Of a DNA stretch of 27,479 nt, positions 17,744 through 24,893 are shown piece by piece. A program made the translations under genes and the position numbers. The stretch is from NCBI GenBank assembly GCA_900540545.1, contig UQGJ01000033.1, forward strand, positions 1-27,479, in the 5' to 3' direction. A model generated the notes under the pieces. The model made no database searches, was not told the origin of the DNA, and saw nothing but the letters and a program-made list of their open reading frames with translations. This stretch comes from an uncultured Eubacteriales bacterium (GTDB lineage Bacteria > Bacillota > Clostridia > Oscillospirales > Oscillospiraceae). The number at the start of each line of letters is the position of its first letter. The first letter of the stretch is position 1.

Positions 17744-18700
17744 TTACCGCGCCCCCTTTCGGGCGATGGCCTCATGCACCGCCGCCTTGGCCTGCCCGAT
17801 GGTATAGACCGAGGCATCGATGTCCACGCCCATGGCCTTCAGCCGCTGGAACACCCGGGTGACCTGGGGGACACCAAGGCCCATGGCCTCCAGCTCGGCC
17901 CCATGGGCAAAGACCTCCCGGGGCGTGCCGGAGAAGGGGATACGGGCCTCGCTGACCACCACCAGCCGGTCTACCGTCCGGGCCACCTCCTCCATGGAGT
18001 GGGACACCAGGATGATGGTGGCGTTCTTGGCCTCGTGGTAGTCGTGGATGTTCTGGAGGATGCTCTCCACCCCCACCGGGTCCAGCCCGGCGGTGGGCTC
18101 GTCCAGGATGAGGACGGAGGGCTCCATGGCGATGACCCCGGCGATGGCCACCCGGCGCTTCTGACCGCCGGAGAGCTCGAAGGGGGACTTCTCCAGGATG
18201 TCGGGGGACAGGCCCACGAACTGGGCGGCCTCCCGGACCCGGTGGCCCACCTCCTCCTCGTCCAGCCCCATGTTGTGGGGGCCGAAGGCGATGTCCTTGT
18301 AGACCGTCTCCTCGAAGAGCTGGTACTCCGGGTACTGGAACACCAGCCCCACCTGGAACCGGGTCTGGCGGGTCCGCTCCTTGCTCTCCCAGATGTCCTG
18401 GCCGTCGAACAGCACCTGCCCGGAGGTGGGCTTCAGCAGGCCGTTCAGGTGCTGGATGAGGGTGGACTTGCCGGAGCCGGTCCGGCCGATGATGCCCAGA
18501 TATTCGCCCCGGTAGGCGGTAAAGTCCACATCCAGCAGGGCCCCCCGCTCAAAGGGGGTCCCCGCCGAGTAGACGTGGCTGAGCTTTCGGGTCTCGATAA
18601 TCGCGTCCAAAATGGCTTCAGTCCAATCGTAAGATGGTGCATCTCCCAACAGGGATGACGCCCGGGGAATCAAGTATGAATAATTTGCTGGGGCTATCAT
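17744..18700 (-). CDS. ecfA2: ECF transporter ATPase EcfA2, with N-terminal extension
   Basis: ATPase of the ECF transporter. Walker A GRTGSGKST (72-80), Q-loop FQYPEYQLF (121-129), signature LSGGQ (176-180), Walker B VLILDEPT (196-203) and switch H234 are intact. From the ATG at 18700 (AAAGGAAG upstream) the protein is 318 aa, about 33 residues longer than usual. The family's normal beginning, IIETRKLSHVY, appears only at 34-44. The extra stretch has only about 45% G/C at third codon positions, against about 90% around it. A TTG at about 18607 could give a conventional length but has no clear ribosome site. Open frame further upstream is the ecfA1 shadow. Confidence 0.9.
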   Translation of the reverse strand: MIAPANYSYLIPRASSLLGDAPSYDWTEAILDAIIETRKLSHVYSAGTPFERGALLDVDFTAYRGEYLGIIGRTGSGKSTLIQHLNGLLKPTSGQVLFDGQDIWESKERTRQTRFQVGLVFQYPEYQLFEETVYKDIAFGPHNMGLDEEEVGHRVREAAQFVGLSPDILEKSPFELSGGQKRRVAIAGVIAMEPSVLILDEPTAGLDPVGVESILQNIHDYHEAKNATIILVSHSMEEVARTVDRLVVVSEARIPFSGTPREVFAHGAELEAMGLGVPQVTRVFQRLKAMGVDIDASVYTIGQAKAAVHEAIARKGAR

Positions 18701-18713
18701 TCTTCCTTTTTCC

Positions 18714-19556
18714 TTAGAAAAGCGCGTACAGCGCCGCCGCGCACTCCTCGTCGGAGATGGCGTCCAGGGGCAGGTCCAGGCCCTCCTGGCGCAGCTCCCA
18801 GCACAGCTCCACCGTCTCGGGGACGGTAAGGCCCACGGCCTTGAGGCCCTCCACGTCGGCAAAGACCTCCTTGGGGGCGCCGTCGGCCACCACGTGGCCC
18901 GCCGACATGACCACCAGCCGGTCGGCCTGGGCGGCCTCATCCATGTGGTGGGTGATGAGGACCACCGTGACCCCGGCCTTCCGGTTTAGGTCCCGGATGG
19001 TGTCCAGCACCTCCCGGCGGCCCACCGGGTCCAGCATGGCGGTGGGCTCGTCCAGCACCACGCACCGGGGGCGCATGGCGATGACGCCCGCGATGGCGAT
19101 GCGCTGCTTCTGCCCGCCGGAGAGGAGATGGGGGGCGTGCTCCCGGTACTCGTACATGCCCACCACCTTGAGGGCGTCGTCCACCCGCTTCCGTATCTCG
19201 TCGGGGGGGACCCCCAGGTTTTCCGGGGCGAAGGCCACGTCCTCCTCAACCACGTTGGCCACGATCTGGTTGTCCGGGTTCTGAAAGACCATGCCCACCG
19301 TCCGCCGCACATCCAGCAGCCGGGCCTCGTCCGCGGTGTCGATGCCGCTGACGTAGACCTTGCCCCCGGTGGGGAGGAGGATGGCGTTCATATGCTTGGC
19401 CAGGGTGGACTTGCCGGAGCCGTTGTGCCCCAGCACGGCCACGAAGCTGCCCTCTTCGATTTGAAGGTCTACCCCGTCCAGCACCACCGGCCGGACCCCC
19501 GGCTCGACGCTGGCATAGGAGAACCGCAGCCCTTCCGTCTGGATGATCGCGCCCAT
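18714..19556 (-). CDS. ecfA1: ECF transporter ATPase EcfA1
   Basis: First ATPase of the ECF module. It has 280 aa: Walker A GHNGSGKST (43-51), Q-loop FQNPDNQ (91-97), signature LSGGQ (145-149), Walker B VVLDEPT (166-172) and switch H203. FQNPDNQIVANVVEEDVAFAPENLG is the EcfA1-type Q-loop region, which distinguishes it from EcfA2 (FQYPEYQLFEETV). It leads the run ecfA1-ecfA2-ecfT-truA behind a strong promoter. The ribosome site before the ATG is weak and far (AGGAAAG, 13 nt). Confidence 0.95.
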   Translation of the reverse strand: MGAIIQTEGLRFSYASVEPGVRPVVLDGVDLQIEEGSFVAVLGHNGSGKSTLAKHMNAILLPTGGKVYVSGIDTADEARLLDVRRTVGMVFQNPDNQIVANVVEEDVAFAPENLGVPPDEIRKRVDDALKVVGMYEYREHAPHLLSGGQKQRIAIAGVIAMRPRCVVLDEPTAMLDPVGRREVLDTIRDLNRKAGVTVVLITHHMDEAAQADRLVVMSAGHVVADGAPKEVFADVEGLKAVGLTVPETVELCWELRQEGLDLPLDAISDEECAAALYALF

Positions 19557-19605
19557 GGAGGCACCCGCTTTCCTGTCAAAAATGAATCCAATAAGTCAAG
19601 CTAAT

Positions 19606-19634
19606 ATTATAGCATTCCCATGGGATGCCGTCAA
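19606..19634 (-). promoter_or_regulatory. Promoter of the ecfA1-ecfA2-ecfT-truA run
   Basis: TTGACG (19629-19634) and TATAAT (19606-19611) on the minus strand, 17 bp apart. It lies just after the terminator of the upstream methyltransferase gene and about 50 bases before ecfA1. No riboswitch is visible between promoter and gene. Confidence 0.8.
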
Positions 19635-19637
19635 TGT

Positions 19638-19664
19638 AAAAAACCGGGGCATAGCCCCGGTTTT
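19638..19664 (-). terminator. Terminator of the methyltransferase gene
   Basis: A perfect 12-bp stem (AAAAACCGGGGC / GCCCCGGTTTTT) with a 3-nt ATA loop. On the minus strand it is followed by a T-run of at least five, and it begins about 35 bases after the stop. A good intrinsic terminator. Confidence 0.88.
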
Positions 19665-19698
19665 TAGCACGTTTTGTGTGGTATCGCGGGGCCGGACC

Positions 19699-20565
19699 TC
19701 ACCGGTCCGCCTGCCACCGGCCGGTGGCGCCGCAGGGGAGGGCCAGGCCGGTGTCCGTCACCGGCAGGCCCAGCTCGTCGCTCTCGGTGTGGCCGCCGTG
19801 GCGCTTGGTCACCAGGGTCTCCAGAAGATAAGTCAGCACCGACGGGGCCAGCCCCGTGGTGTAGGAGTTGATGAGGAAGAACAGGGGCTGGTCGGACAGC
19901 ACCTGGGCCACCAGCTCCACGAAGGGCCACAGGTTGTCCTCCAGCTTCCACACCTCGCCGGAGGGGCCGCGCCCGTAGGAGGGGGGGTCCATGATGACCG
20001 CGTCGTACCGCCGGCCCCGCCGGATCTCCCGCTCCACGAATTTGCCGCAGTCGTCGATGATCCAGCGGATGGGTGCGTCCTCCAGCCCGGAGAGCTTGGC
20101 GTTCTCCCTGGCCCAGCTCACCATGCCCTTGGCGGCGTCCACGTGGCACACGCTGGCCCCGGCGGCGGCGCAGGCCACCGTGGCCCCGCCGGTGTAGGCA
20201 AAGAGGTTCAGCACGTTGATGGGCCGCCCCGCCCGGCGGATGAGGTCCCCGCAGAAATCCCAGTTGGCCGCCTGCTCGGGAAAGAGGCCGGTGTGCTTGA
20301 AGTTCATGGGCTTGACCTGGAAGGTCAAATCGCCGTACCGGACCGCCCACTGGCCGGGCACGTCCTTCTTCTCCCAGGCCCCGCCGCCGGTGGCCGAGCG
20401 GGCGTACCGGGCGTCGGGCCTGCGCCAGAGGGGATTGGTCCGGGGCGTCTGCCAGATGGCCTGGGGGTCGGGCCGCACCAGGATATGCTTGTCCCACCGC
20501 TCCAGCTTTTCCCCGCTGCCGCAGTCGATCAGCTCATAATCCCGCCACTTGTCCGCCACCCACAT
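19699..20565 (-). CDS. Class I SAM-dependent methyltransferase (RlmI-like)
   Basis: This 288-aa methyltransferase resembles the RlmI/YwbD group of rRNA methylases but lacks an N-terminal PUA domain. The glycine-rich SAM loop is LNLFAYTGGATVACAAAGA (119-137), an acidic ribose-binding residue follows (HVDAAKG), and DPPSYGRG (193-200) is the target-base pocket. The beginning (LIDCGSGEKLERWDKHILVRPDPQ) matches a conserved uncharacterised group in Clostridia. The start ATG has GGAGG 10 nt upstream. The frame starting at 20497 on the same strand is a shadow. The substrate is not proven; 23S rRNA cytosine-C5 methylation is possible. Confidence 0.85.
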   Translation of the reverse strand: MWVADKWRDYELIDCGSGEKLERWDKHILVRPDPQAIWQTPRTNPLWRRPDARYARSATGGGAWEKKDVPGQWAVRYGDLTFQVKPMNFKHTGLFPEQAANWDFCGDLIRRAGRPINVLNLFAYTGGATVACAAAGASVCHVDAAKGMVSWARENAKLSGLEDAPIRWIIDDCGKFVEREIRRGRRYDAVIMDPPSYGRGPSGEVWKLEDNLWPFVELVAQVLSDQPLFFLINSYTTGLAPSVLTYLLETLVTKRHGGHTESDELGLPVTDTGLALPCGATGRWQADR

Positions 20566-20601
20566 AGCCTTGTTTCCTCCATTTTTTCACGATTGTAAGG
20601 T

Positions 20602-20630
20602 ATTATAACATGCCCCACAGGAGGGGTCAA
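20602..20630 (-). promoter_or_regulatory. Promoter of the methyltransferase gene
   Basis: TTGACC (20625-20630) and TATAAT (20602-20607) on the minus strand are 17 bp apart. It is divergent from the promoter of the DivIVA-like gene, with 22 bp between the two -35 boxes. Confidence 0.8.
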
Positions 20631-20652
20631 ACGCAAATTTCGGCGGAAACGA

Positions 20653-20681
20653 TTGAGTTATACGGAAAGATGTGATAAAAT
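20653..20681 (+). promoter_or_regulatory. Promoter of the DivIVA-like gene
   Basis: TTGAGT (20653-20658) and TAAAAT (20676-20681) are 17 bp apart. A small palindrome, TCTCGAT-GA-ATCGAGA (20683-20698), follows in the 5' leader; its meaning is unclear. Confidence 0.7.
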
Positions 20682-20715
20682 GTCTCGATGAATCGAGAGA
20701 ATGGAGGCCACGTCC

Positions 20716-21417
20716 ATGAGCGCAGCAGAGAGTTCCTTCCGTACCGCCGTTTTCGGCGGCTTCAACCGTCAGGACGTCCTGAATTATATCGAGCAGAGCG
20801 CCAAGTCCGCCAACGAGCGCATCGACGCTTTGCAGAAGGAGGCCGACGCGGCCCGGAAGGCCCGGGAGGAGACCGAGGCCGCGCTTGCCCAGGCCAAGGC
20901 CAGGGAGGCCGCACTGGCCCAGGAGAACGACCGGCTGGGCAAGGCTCTGGCCGAGCGGACCTCCGCCCTGTCCACGCTCCAGGCCGAGCTGGCCCGGGAG
21001 CAGGCCGCCCACACCGCCGTCCGGGAGGAGCTGGGCGCCTTGAAGGAGCAGACCGCAGCCCTGTCCAAGGGGGCCAGCGCCTACGCCGACCTGAAGGACC
21101 GCACCGCCACCATCGAGCTGGAGGCCCACCAGCGGGCCCGGAGCATCGAAAACGAGGCCATTGAGAAGGCAAAGAAGGTCCGCACGGCGGCGGAGCAGAT
21201 TCTGTATAAGGTCCAGGCGGGCTACGGCCGCCTGCGCACCGACGTGGACGCCACCATCGCCCACGCCTCCGGCGAGCTGGGCCGGGTGGACAAGGCCCTG
21301 GAGAGCGTGAAGGCCGAGTTTGCCGAGCACGACGCTCAGTTGGAGAAGCTCCTGCGCTCCTACCGGGAGTCCACGGGCCACAAGCCCCCGGAACCCCTGC
21401 CCCTGGAGGAGAAGTAA
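20716..21417 (+). CDS. DivIVA-like coiled-coil protein
   Basis: This 233-aa protein begins FRTAVFGGFNRQDVLNYIE (about 8-26), which matches the N-terminal membrane-contact motif of DivIVA-type proteins (F..GF...DV..YI). A long coiled coil of Ala, Glu, Lys and Arg follows to about 200. GGAGG sits 8 nt before the ATG at 20716, so this start is preferred over the ATG at 20701, which lacks a ribosome site. Such proteins localise to curved membrane or the division site. It is monocistronic, with its own promoter and terminator. It lacks the usual companions of division-linked DivIVA genes, so the cell-division role is only a suggestion. Confidence 0.85.
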   Translation: MSAAESSFRTAVFGGFNRQDVLNYIEQSAKSANERIDALQKEADAARKAREETEAALAQAKAREAALAQENDRLGKALAERTSALSTLQAELAREQAAHTAVREELGALKEQTAALSKGASAYADLKDRTATIELEAHQRARSIENEAIEKAKKVRTAAEQILYKVQAGYGRLRTDVDATIAHASGELGRVDKALESVKAEFAEHDAQLEKLLRSYRESTGHKPPEPLPLEEK

Positions 21418-21425
21418 GCATCTGT

Positions 21426-21460
21426 CCGCCCCCGAAGCTGTGGCTTCGGGGGCGGTTTTT
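21426..21460 (+). terminator. Terminator of the DivIVA-like gene
   Basis: A perfect 13-bp stem (CCGCCCCCGAAGC / GCTTCGGGGGCGG) with a TGTG loop, followed by five T. Intrinsic terminator 8 bases after the stop codon. Confidence 0.93.
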
Positions 21461-21482
21461 CGCATCTTTTTCAAAAAAACAC

Positions 21483-21513
21483 TTGACTTAAAGTGCACTT
21501 CAAGTGTTAGGCT
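21483..21513 (+). promoter_or_regulatory. MerR-type promoter/operator
   Basis: TTGACT (21483-21488) and TAGGCT (21508-21513) have a 19-bp spacer. The spacer holds a 20-bp dyad (21486-21505, ACTTAAAGTG and CACTTCAAGT) with a single mismatch. A long spacer filled by a dyad is the hallmark of MerR-activated promoters. The MerR gene is the third gene of this operon, so autoregulation is likely. Confidence 0.88.
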
Positions 21514-21548
21514 GATTTCAGAATGATACCATAAAGGAGCGACCTGAT

Positions 21549-22460
21549 ATGGGAAAAGCAAAGGTTTATTTTACCAGAGACATCACCCCCGCCGGGCTGG
21601 CGCGGGCCTATGAGGCCCTGGGCGTCAAGCTGAAAGGCCGGGTGGCGGTGAAGCTGTCCACCGGCGAGCCGGGTGGCCACAACTTCCTGGACCCCGATCT
21701 CATCAAGAATTTGGTCACCGCCCTGGAGGGTACTATCGTGGAGTGCAACACCGCCTACCCCGGACGGCGGGACACCACCGAGGCCCACTGGCAGACGTTC
21801 CAAGACCACGGCTTCACTGCCATCGCCCCCTGCGACCTCATGGACGAGGAGGGGGACATGGCCCTGCCGGTGGAGGGGGGCGTCCACCTGAAGGAGAACT
21901 ACGTGGGGGACCACCTGAAGCGCTACGGCTCCATGCTGATGCTCTCTCACTTCAAGGGCCACGCCATGGGCGGCTTCGGCGGCGCGTTGAAAAACATGTC
22001 CATCGGGGTGGCCTCCAGCCGGGGCAAGGGGCACATCCACTGCTCCGGCCACCCCATGACCAAATTCGAGGACATGTTCACCGCCAACCACGATTCCTTC
22101 CTGGAGTCCATGGCCGACGCGGACAAGGCGGTGATGGACTATCTGGGCCGGGAAAATCTTGCCTATGTGAGCGTGGCAAACAGGCTCTCCGTGGACTGCG
22201 ACTGCGCCGCCCACCCCGCCGACCCGGAGATGGCCGACCTGGGCATCTTCGCCTCCTTGGACCCGGTGGCCCTGGACCAGGCCTGCGTGGACGCGGTCTA
22301 CGCCTCCGACGACCCCGGCAAGGCCGCCCTCATCGAGCGCATGGAGTCCCGCAACGGCATCCGCACGGTGGAGGCCGCCGCCGCCCTGGGGCTGGGCAGC
22401 CGGGATTACGAGCTGGTAGACCTGGACGCAAACGAGAAAGGAAGCGCGCCTCATGCCTAA
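21549..22460 (+). CDS. DUF362 domain protein
   Basis: This 303-aa protein spans a DUF362 domain. Landmarks are VAVKLSTGEPGGHNFLDPDLI (33-53), MLMLSHFKGHAMGGFGGALKNMSIGVASSRGK, and VDCDCAAHPADPEMADLGIFASLDPVALDQACVDAV. These are typical of the group, but here no ferredoxin domain is attached. Cysteines in HCSGHP and VDCDC might bind metal. The reaction of DUF362 proteins is not established; partners are often iron-sulfur proteins. It is the first gene of an operon with a flavoprotein and MerR. The ATG has AAAGGAG 9 nt upstream, and the gene overlaps the next by 8 bases. Confidence 0.88.
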   Translation: MGKAKVYFTRDITPAGLARAYEALGVKLKGRVAVKLSTGEPGGHNFLDPDLIKNLVTALEGTIVECNTAYPGRRDTTEAHWQTFQDHGFTAIAPCDLMDEEGDMALPVEGGVHLKENYVGDHLKRYGSMLMLSHFKGHAMGGFGGALKNMSIGVASSRGKGHIHCSGHPMTKFEDMFTANHDSFLESMADADKAVMDYLGRENLAYVSVANRLSVDCDCAAHPADPEMADLGIFASLDPVALDQACVDAVYASDDPGKAALIERMESRNGIRTVEAAAALGLGSRDYELVDLDANEKGSAPHA

Positions 22461-22992
22461 AAACGTTCTGATTCTCTCCGCCAGCCCCCGGAAGGGCGGC
22501 AACTCCGACACCCTCTGCGACCAGTTCCTGGCGGGGGCCAGGGAAGCGGGCCATCAGGCTGAAAAGGTCTTTCTGCGGGACAAGGATATCCACTATTGCA
22601 CCGGCTGCGGCCTGTGCTTTCGGCAGAAGGGGACCTGCTCCCAGTCCGACGACATGGCGGAGCTAGCCGGGCGGCTGGCCGCAGCCGACGTCATCGTTTT
22701 GGCCACCCCCGTGTACTTCTACACCATGGACGCCCAGATGAAGACCTTCATCGACCGCTGCTGCGCCTATTATACCAGCTTGGCTGACAAGGAATTTTAC
22801 TTTATCATCGCTGCCGCCGATACCAGCTTGGCCGATATGGAGCGGACCATCGAGGGCTTCCGGGGCTTCACCGTCTGCCTGGACGGCGCGGTGGAGAAGG
22901 GCATCGTCTACGGCGTGGGGGCCTGGGAGAAGGGCGACATCCAAAAGACCCCTGCCATGGCACAGGCCTACGAGATGGGAAAAAAGGTATAA
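22453..22992 (+). CDS. Iron-sulfur flavoprotein / NADPH-FMN reductase family
   Basis: This 179-aa flavodoxin-fold oxidoreductase has the FMN phosphate loop ILSASPRKGGNSD (7-19) and the VYFYTMDAQMKTFIDR region. A compact cysteine cluster C49-x2-C52-x2-C55-x6-C62 resembles the 4Fe-4S motif of archaeal and clostridial iron-sulfur flavoproteins. It likely moves electrons from a reduced carrier to an unknown acceptor. Its start overlaps the DUF362 gene by 8 bases, so coupling is tight. A MerR gene follows 13 bases later. The natural substrate cannot be read from the sequence. Confidence 0.88.
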   Translation: MPKNVLILSASPRKGGNSDTLCDQFLAGAREAGHQAEKVFLRDKDIHYCTGCGLCFRQKGTCSQSDDMAELAGRLAAADVIVLATPVYFYTMDAQMKTFIDRCCAYYTSLADKEFYFIIAAADTSLADMERTIEGFRGFTVCLDGAVEKGIVYGVGAWEKGDIQKTPAMAQAYEMGKKV

Positions 22993-23005
22993 GGGGGGCG
23001 GCGTT

Positions 23006-23398
23006 ATGACCATTGCAGAGGTGAGCAGGCGGTACGACATCTCCGCCGATACCCTGCGCTACTACGAGCGCATCGGCCTTCTGCCCCCGGTGCCCCGGAA
23101 CAAGAGCGGCGTCCGGGACTACGACGAGGCGTCCTGCAACTGGATTGGCCTGATGAAGTGCATGCGGGCCGCTGGAGTGGGCATCGAGGCCCTCATCGAG
23201 TACGTGACCCTCTTCCGCCAGGGCGAGGGCACCGCCGCGGCCCGGAAACAGATTTTAGTGGAGCAGCGGGCGCTGCTGTCGGCGCGTCTGGAGGAGATGC
23301 AGGCCGCCCTGGACCGCCTGAACGCGAAGATAGAACGCTATGACCAGACCCTGCTCCCCGCCGAGCAGAAGATTCGGGTACAGGAGCCGGAGGGATAA
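23006..23398 (+). CDS. MerR family transcriptional regulator
   Basis: This 130-aa activator has the winged HTH TIAEVSRRYDISADTLRYYERIGLLPP (2-28) and a following wing (SGVRDYDEASCNWIGLMKCMRAAGVGIEAL), then a dimerisation helix of about 50 residues. No conserved metal-binding cysteines are present near the C-terminus, so it is unlike CueR or MerR itself and is closer to small-molecule or aldehyde-sensing members such as AdhR/NmlR. The dyad at 21486-21505 is its probable binding site. It is the last gene of its operon, before a bidirectional terminator. Confidence 0.93.
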   Translation: MTIAEVSRRYDISADTLRYYERIGLLPPVPRNKSGVRDYDEASCNWIGLMKCMRAAGVGIEALIEYVTLFRQGEGTAAARKQILVEQRALLSARLEEMQAALDRLNAKIERYDQTLLPAEQKIRVQEPEG

Positions 23399-23402
23399 CG
23401 GA

Positions 23403-23439
23403 AAGAGCGGGTCCGCTGATATGCAGCGGACCCGCTCTT
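23403..23439. terminator. Bidirectional terminator between MerR and XRE genes
   Basis: A perfect 16-bp stem (AAGAGCGGGTCCGCTG and its complement) with an ATATG loop, between convergent genes. TTGTTT follows on the plus strand and A/T-ended arms serve both directions. Confidence 0.9.
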
Positions 23440-23447
23440 GTTTATCT

Positions 23448-24215
23448 CTATCTGGCCGAGAACAGATGGACCAGCCACCCCGGCGTCTCCGGGAACTGGG
23501 TGGTGATGGCCTGCCGGATGGCGTCGGGGGTGCCGCTGTTCCACAGGTCCTTTTGGAAGGTGACGCCGCCGTCCACCGCGTCCCCGATGGCGATGGCGGC
23601 GCTGGCCGCGCCCCCCGCCGCCACCTTGGAGGCCGTGGCCGCCCCGCCGATGGCATAGGCCCCGCCGATGGCGCAGCCCCCAATGGCCAGCCCCGGGCTG
23701 AGGGCCACTCCGCCTACGGCGGCCAGCAGTCCGGCGGCCAGCCCGCCCAGCGCGGCGCCTCCCAGGGACAGCGCCCCCAGAGACAGCCCGCCCAGGCTGA
23801 CACAGCCCAGAGAGAACAGCCCCGCCGAGATGCCCCCCAGAGAGACCACCCCCGTGGCGACGTTCCCCACGGCGAAAATCCCCTTGGCCCGGTAGACCCC
23901 CCAGCGGCCCAGATTCACGTGGACCAGGGGCAGGCCCAAAAGGGTGGCCTTGCTCTTATACTCATAGTGCCAGCCGGGCCAGTACACCGGCCCCGCCACT
24001 GGGGCGGGCTCCGGCGCCTCGACCCCCGTGACCAGATAGTCCACGGTCACGTCGAAATAGCGGCTCAAGGCCACCAGATTGTCCATGTCGGGCCGGGAAG
24101 CGCCGCTCTCCCACTTCTGCACCGCCTGCCGGGAGACCCCCACCACGTCGGCCAGCTCCTCCTGGGAGTTGCCCCGCTCCTTCCGAAGCTGATAGAGCCT
24201 GTCTTGAAACTGCAT
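23448..24215 (-). CDS. XRE-family HTH protein with 5-residue-repeat C-terminal region
   Basis: This 255-aa protein has an N-terminal Cro/C1-type HTH (about 6-61: LRKERGNSQEELADVVGVSRQAVQKWESG). A linker follows, then about 110 residues (about 105-215) of Gly/Ala-rich repeats. The clearest part, about 135-163, has a period of five: SLGCV, SLGGL, SLGAL, SLGGA, ALGGL. This resembles a pentapeptide-type beta-helix. A unique C-terminal tail of about 40 residues contains DLWNSGTPDAIRQAITTQFPETPGW. GGAGG lies 8 nt before the ATG. Direct repeats upstream may be its operator. The function of the repeat domain is unknown; low complexity makes homology calls unsafe. Confidence 0.85.
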   Translation of the reverse strand: MQFQDRLYQLRKERGNSQEELADVVGVSRQAVQKWESGASRPDMDNLVALSRYFDVTVDYLVTGVEAPEPAPVAGPVYWPGWHYEYKSKATLLGLPLVHVNLGRWGVYRAKGIFAVGNVATGVVSLGGISAGLFSLGCVSLGGLSLGALSLGGAALGGLAAGLLAAVGGVALSPGLAIGGCAIGGAYAIGGAATASKVAAGGAASAAIAIGDAVDGGVTFQKDLWNSGTPDAIRQAITTQFPETPGWLVHLFSAR

Positions 24216-24258
24216 ATGTCGTACCTCCTTTTTGATGGCCGAATCATAGCATGATGCC

Positions 24259-24310
24259 TTGACAACCGGCCACCAAGAAGAGCGTCCAATTTGACAACCG
24301 ACGGTTGCAA
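24259..24310 (-). promoter_or_regulatory. Possible XRE operator repeats
   Basis: TTGACAACCG occurs at 24259-24268 and 24291-24300, 32 bp apart (about three helical turns). The second copy is part of an imperfect dyad with the core CAACCG-A-CGGTTG (24295-24307). Both lie in the 105-base gap upstream of the HTH gene. A clear -35/-10 pair could not be assigned. Confidence 0.45.
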
Positions 24311-24320
24311 TCCTGGAAAA

Positions 24321-24830
24321 TCAACTATTTACGGGCAACAGGCCCAGCCATTTTGAGAGCGCGTGGATGTGCATGGGGAAGAAACGCCCGGGAGCCGCAT
24401 ACAGAAGCGCCCGGCAGTCGTCCGCCGGCATCCAGCGGATGTGCGCCGACTCATCAGTACAGGCCAGCGGTTCCCCCGCCGCCTCGCACAGGAACGTGCA
24501 CAGCAGCAGGGAATAACCACCGGAGAGGTTTTGAGTGATACAATAGGGGGAAGGGGCCAGCGTGCGGAAGTCCGCCGGACCGGCCCAAGCTGTCTCCGAC
24601 TCCCCTTCGATTTGGGTCACGGTAAGTCCGGTCTCTTCCCGCACCTCTCGGCGCAAGGCGTCGAACAGGCTCTCATAGGTGCGTACCTTGCCTGCCGGAA
24701 GTTCCAGCAGGCCATTGGTGGCACCGCCGTTTCGTTTGCAGCGTTCCTGGATAAGCAGGTGGGGAACGCCGCCTACCTCCCGCCGGATGATTGCGCCCAC
24801 CGCGGGCTTGACAAAGGTTTCATGCGTCAT
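24321..24830 (-). CDS. Nudix hydrolase
   Basis: This 169-aa phosphohydrolase has the complete Nudix box G-x5-E-x7-REVREETGL (residues 47-69), which binds the catalytic metal. An N-terminal strand (FVKPAVGAIIRRE) and the region NGLLELPAGKV precede it. It probably removes a nucleoside diphosphate-linked moiety or an oxidised nucleotide; the exact substrate cannot be deduced from the box. AAAGGAG lies 11 nt before the ATG. It follows the YkvI-like gene with a 63-base gap and may be co-transcribed. Confidence 0.92.
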   Translation of the reverse strand: MTHETFVKPAVGAIIRREVGGVPHLLIQERCKRNGGATNGLLELPAGKVRTYESLFDALRREVREETGLTVTQIEGESETAWAGPADFRTLAPSPYCITQNLSGGYSLLLCTFLCEAAGEPLACTDESAHIRWMPADDCRALLYAAPGRFFPMHIHALSKWLGLLPVNS

Positions 24831-24893
24831 ATTTTGATTCGCTCCTTTCGTGGATGTGCAGTCCAGTCGAGAGGGGGGCGAGGGCTGCTGAAG

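Noticed and set aside
17744..18940. ecfA2 frame extended to 398 residues
   Set aside because: The upstream part overlaps the ecfA1 coding region and lacks homology; the ATG at 18700 is the earliest credible start.
23700..23870. Repetitive DNA possibly resembling a CRISPR array
   Set aside because: The repeats are short, imperfect and in frame, and they encode the 5-residue protein repeat; there are no unique spacers or cas genes.
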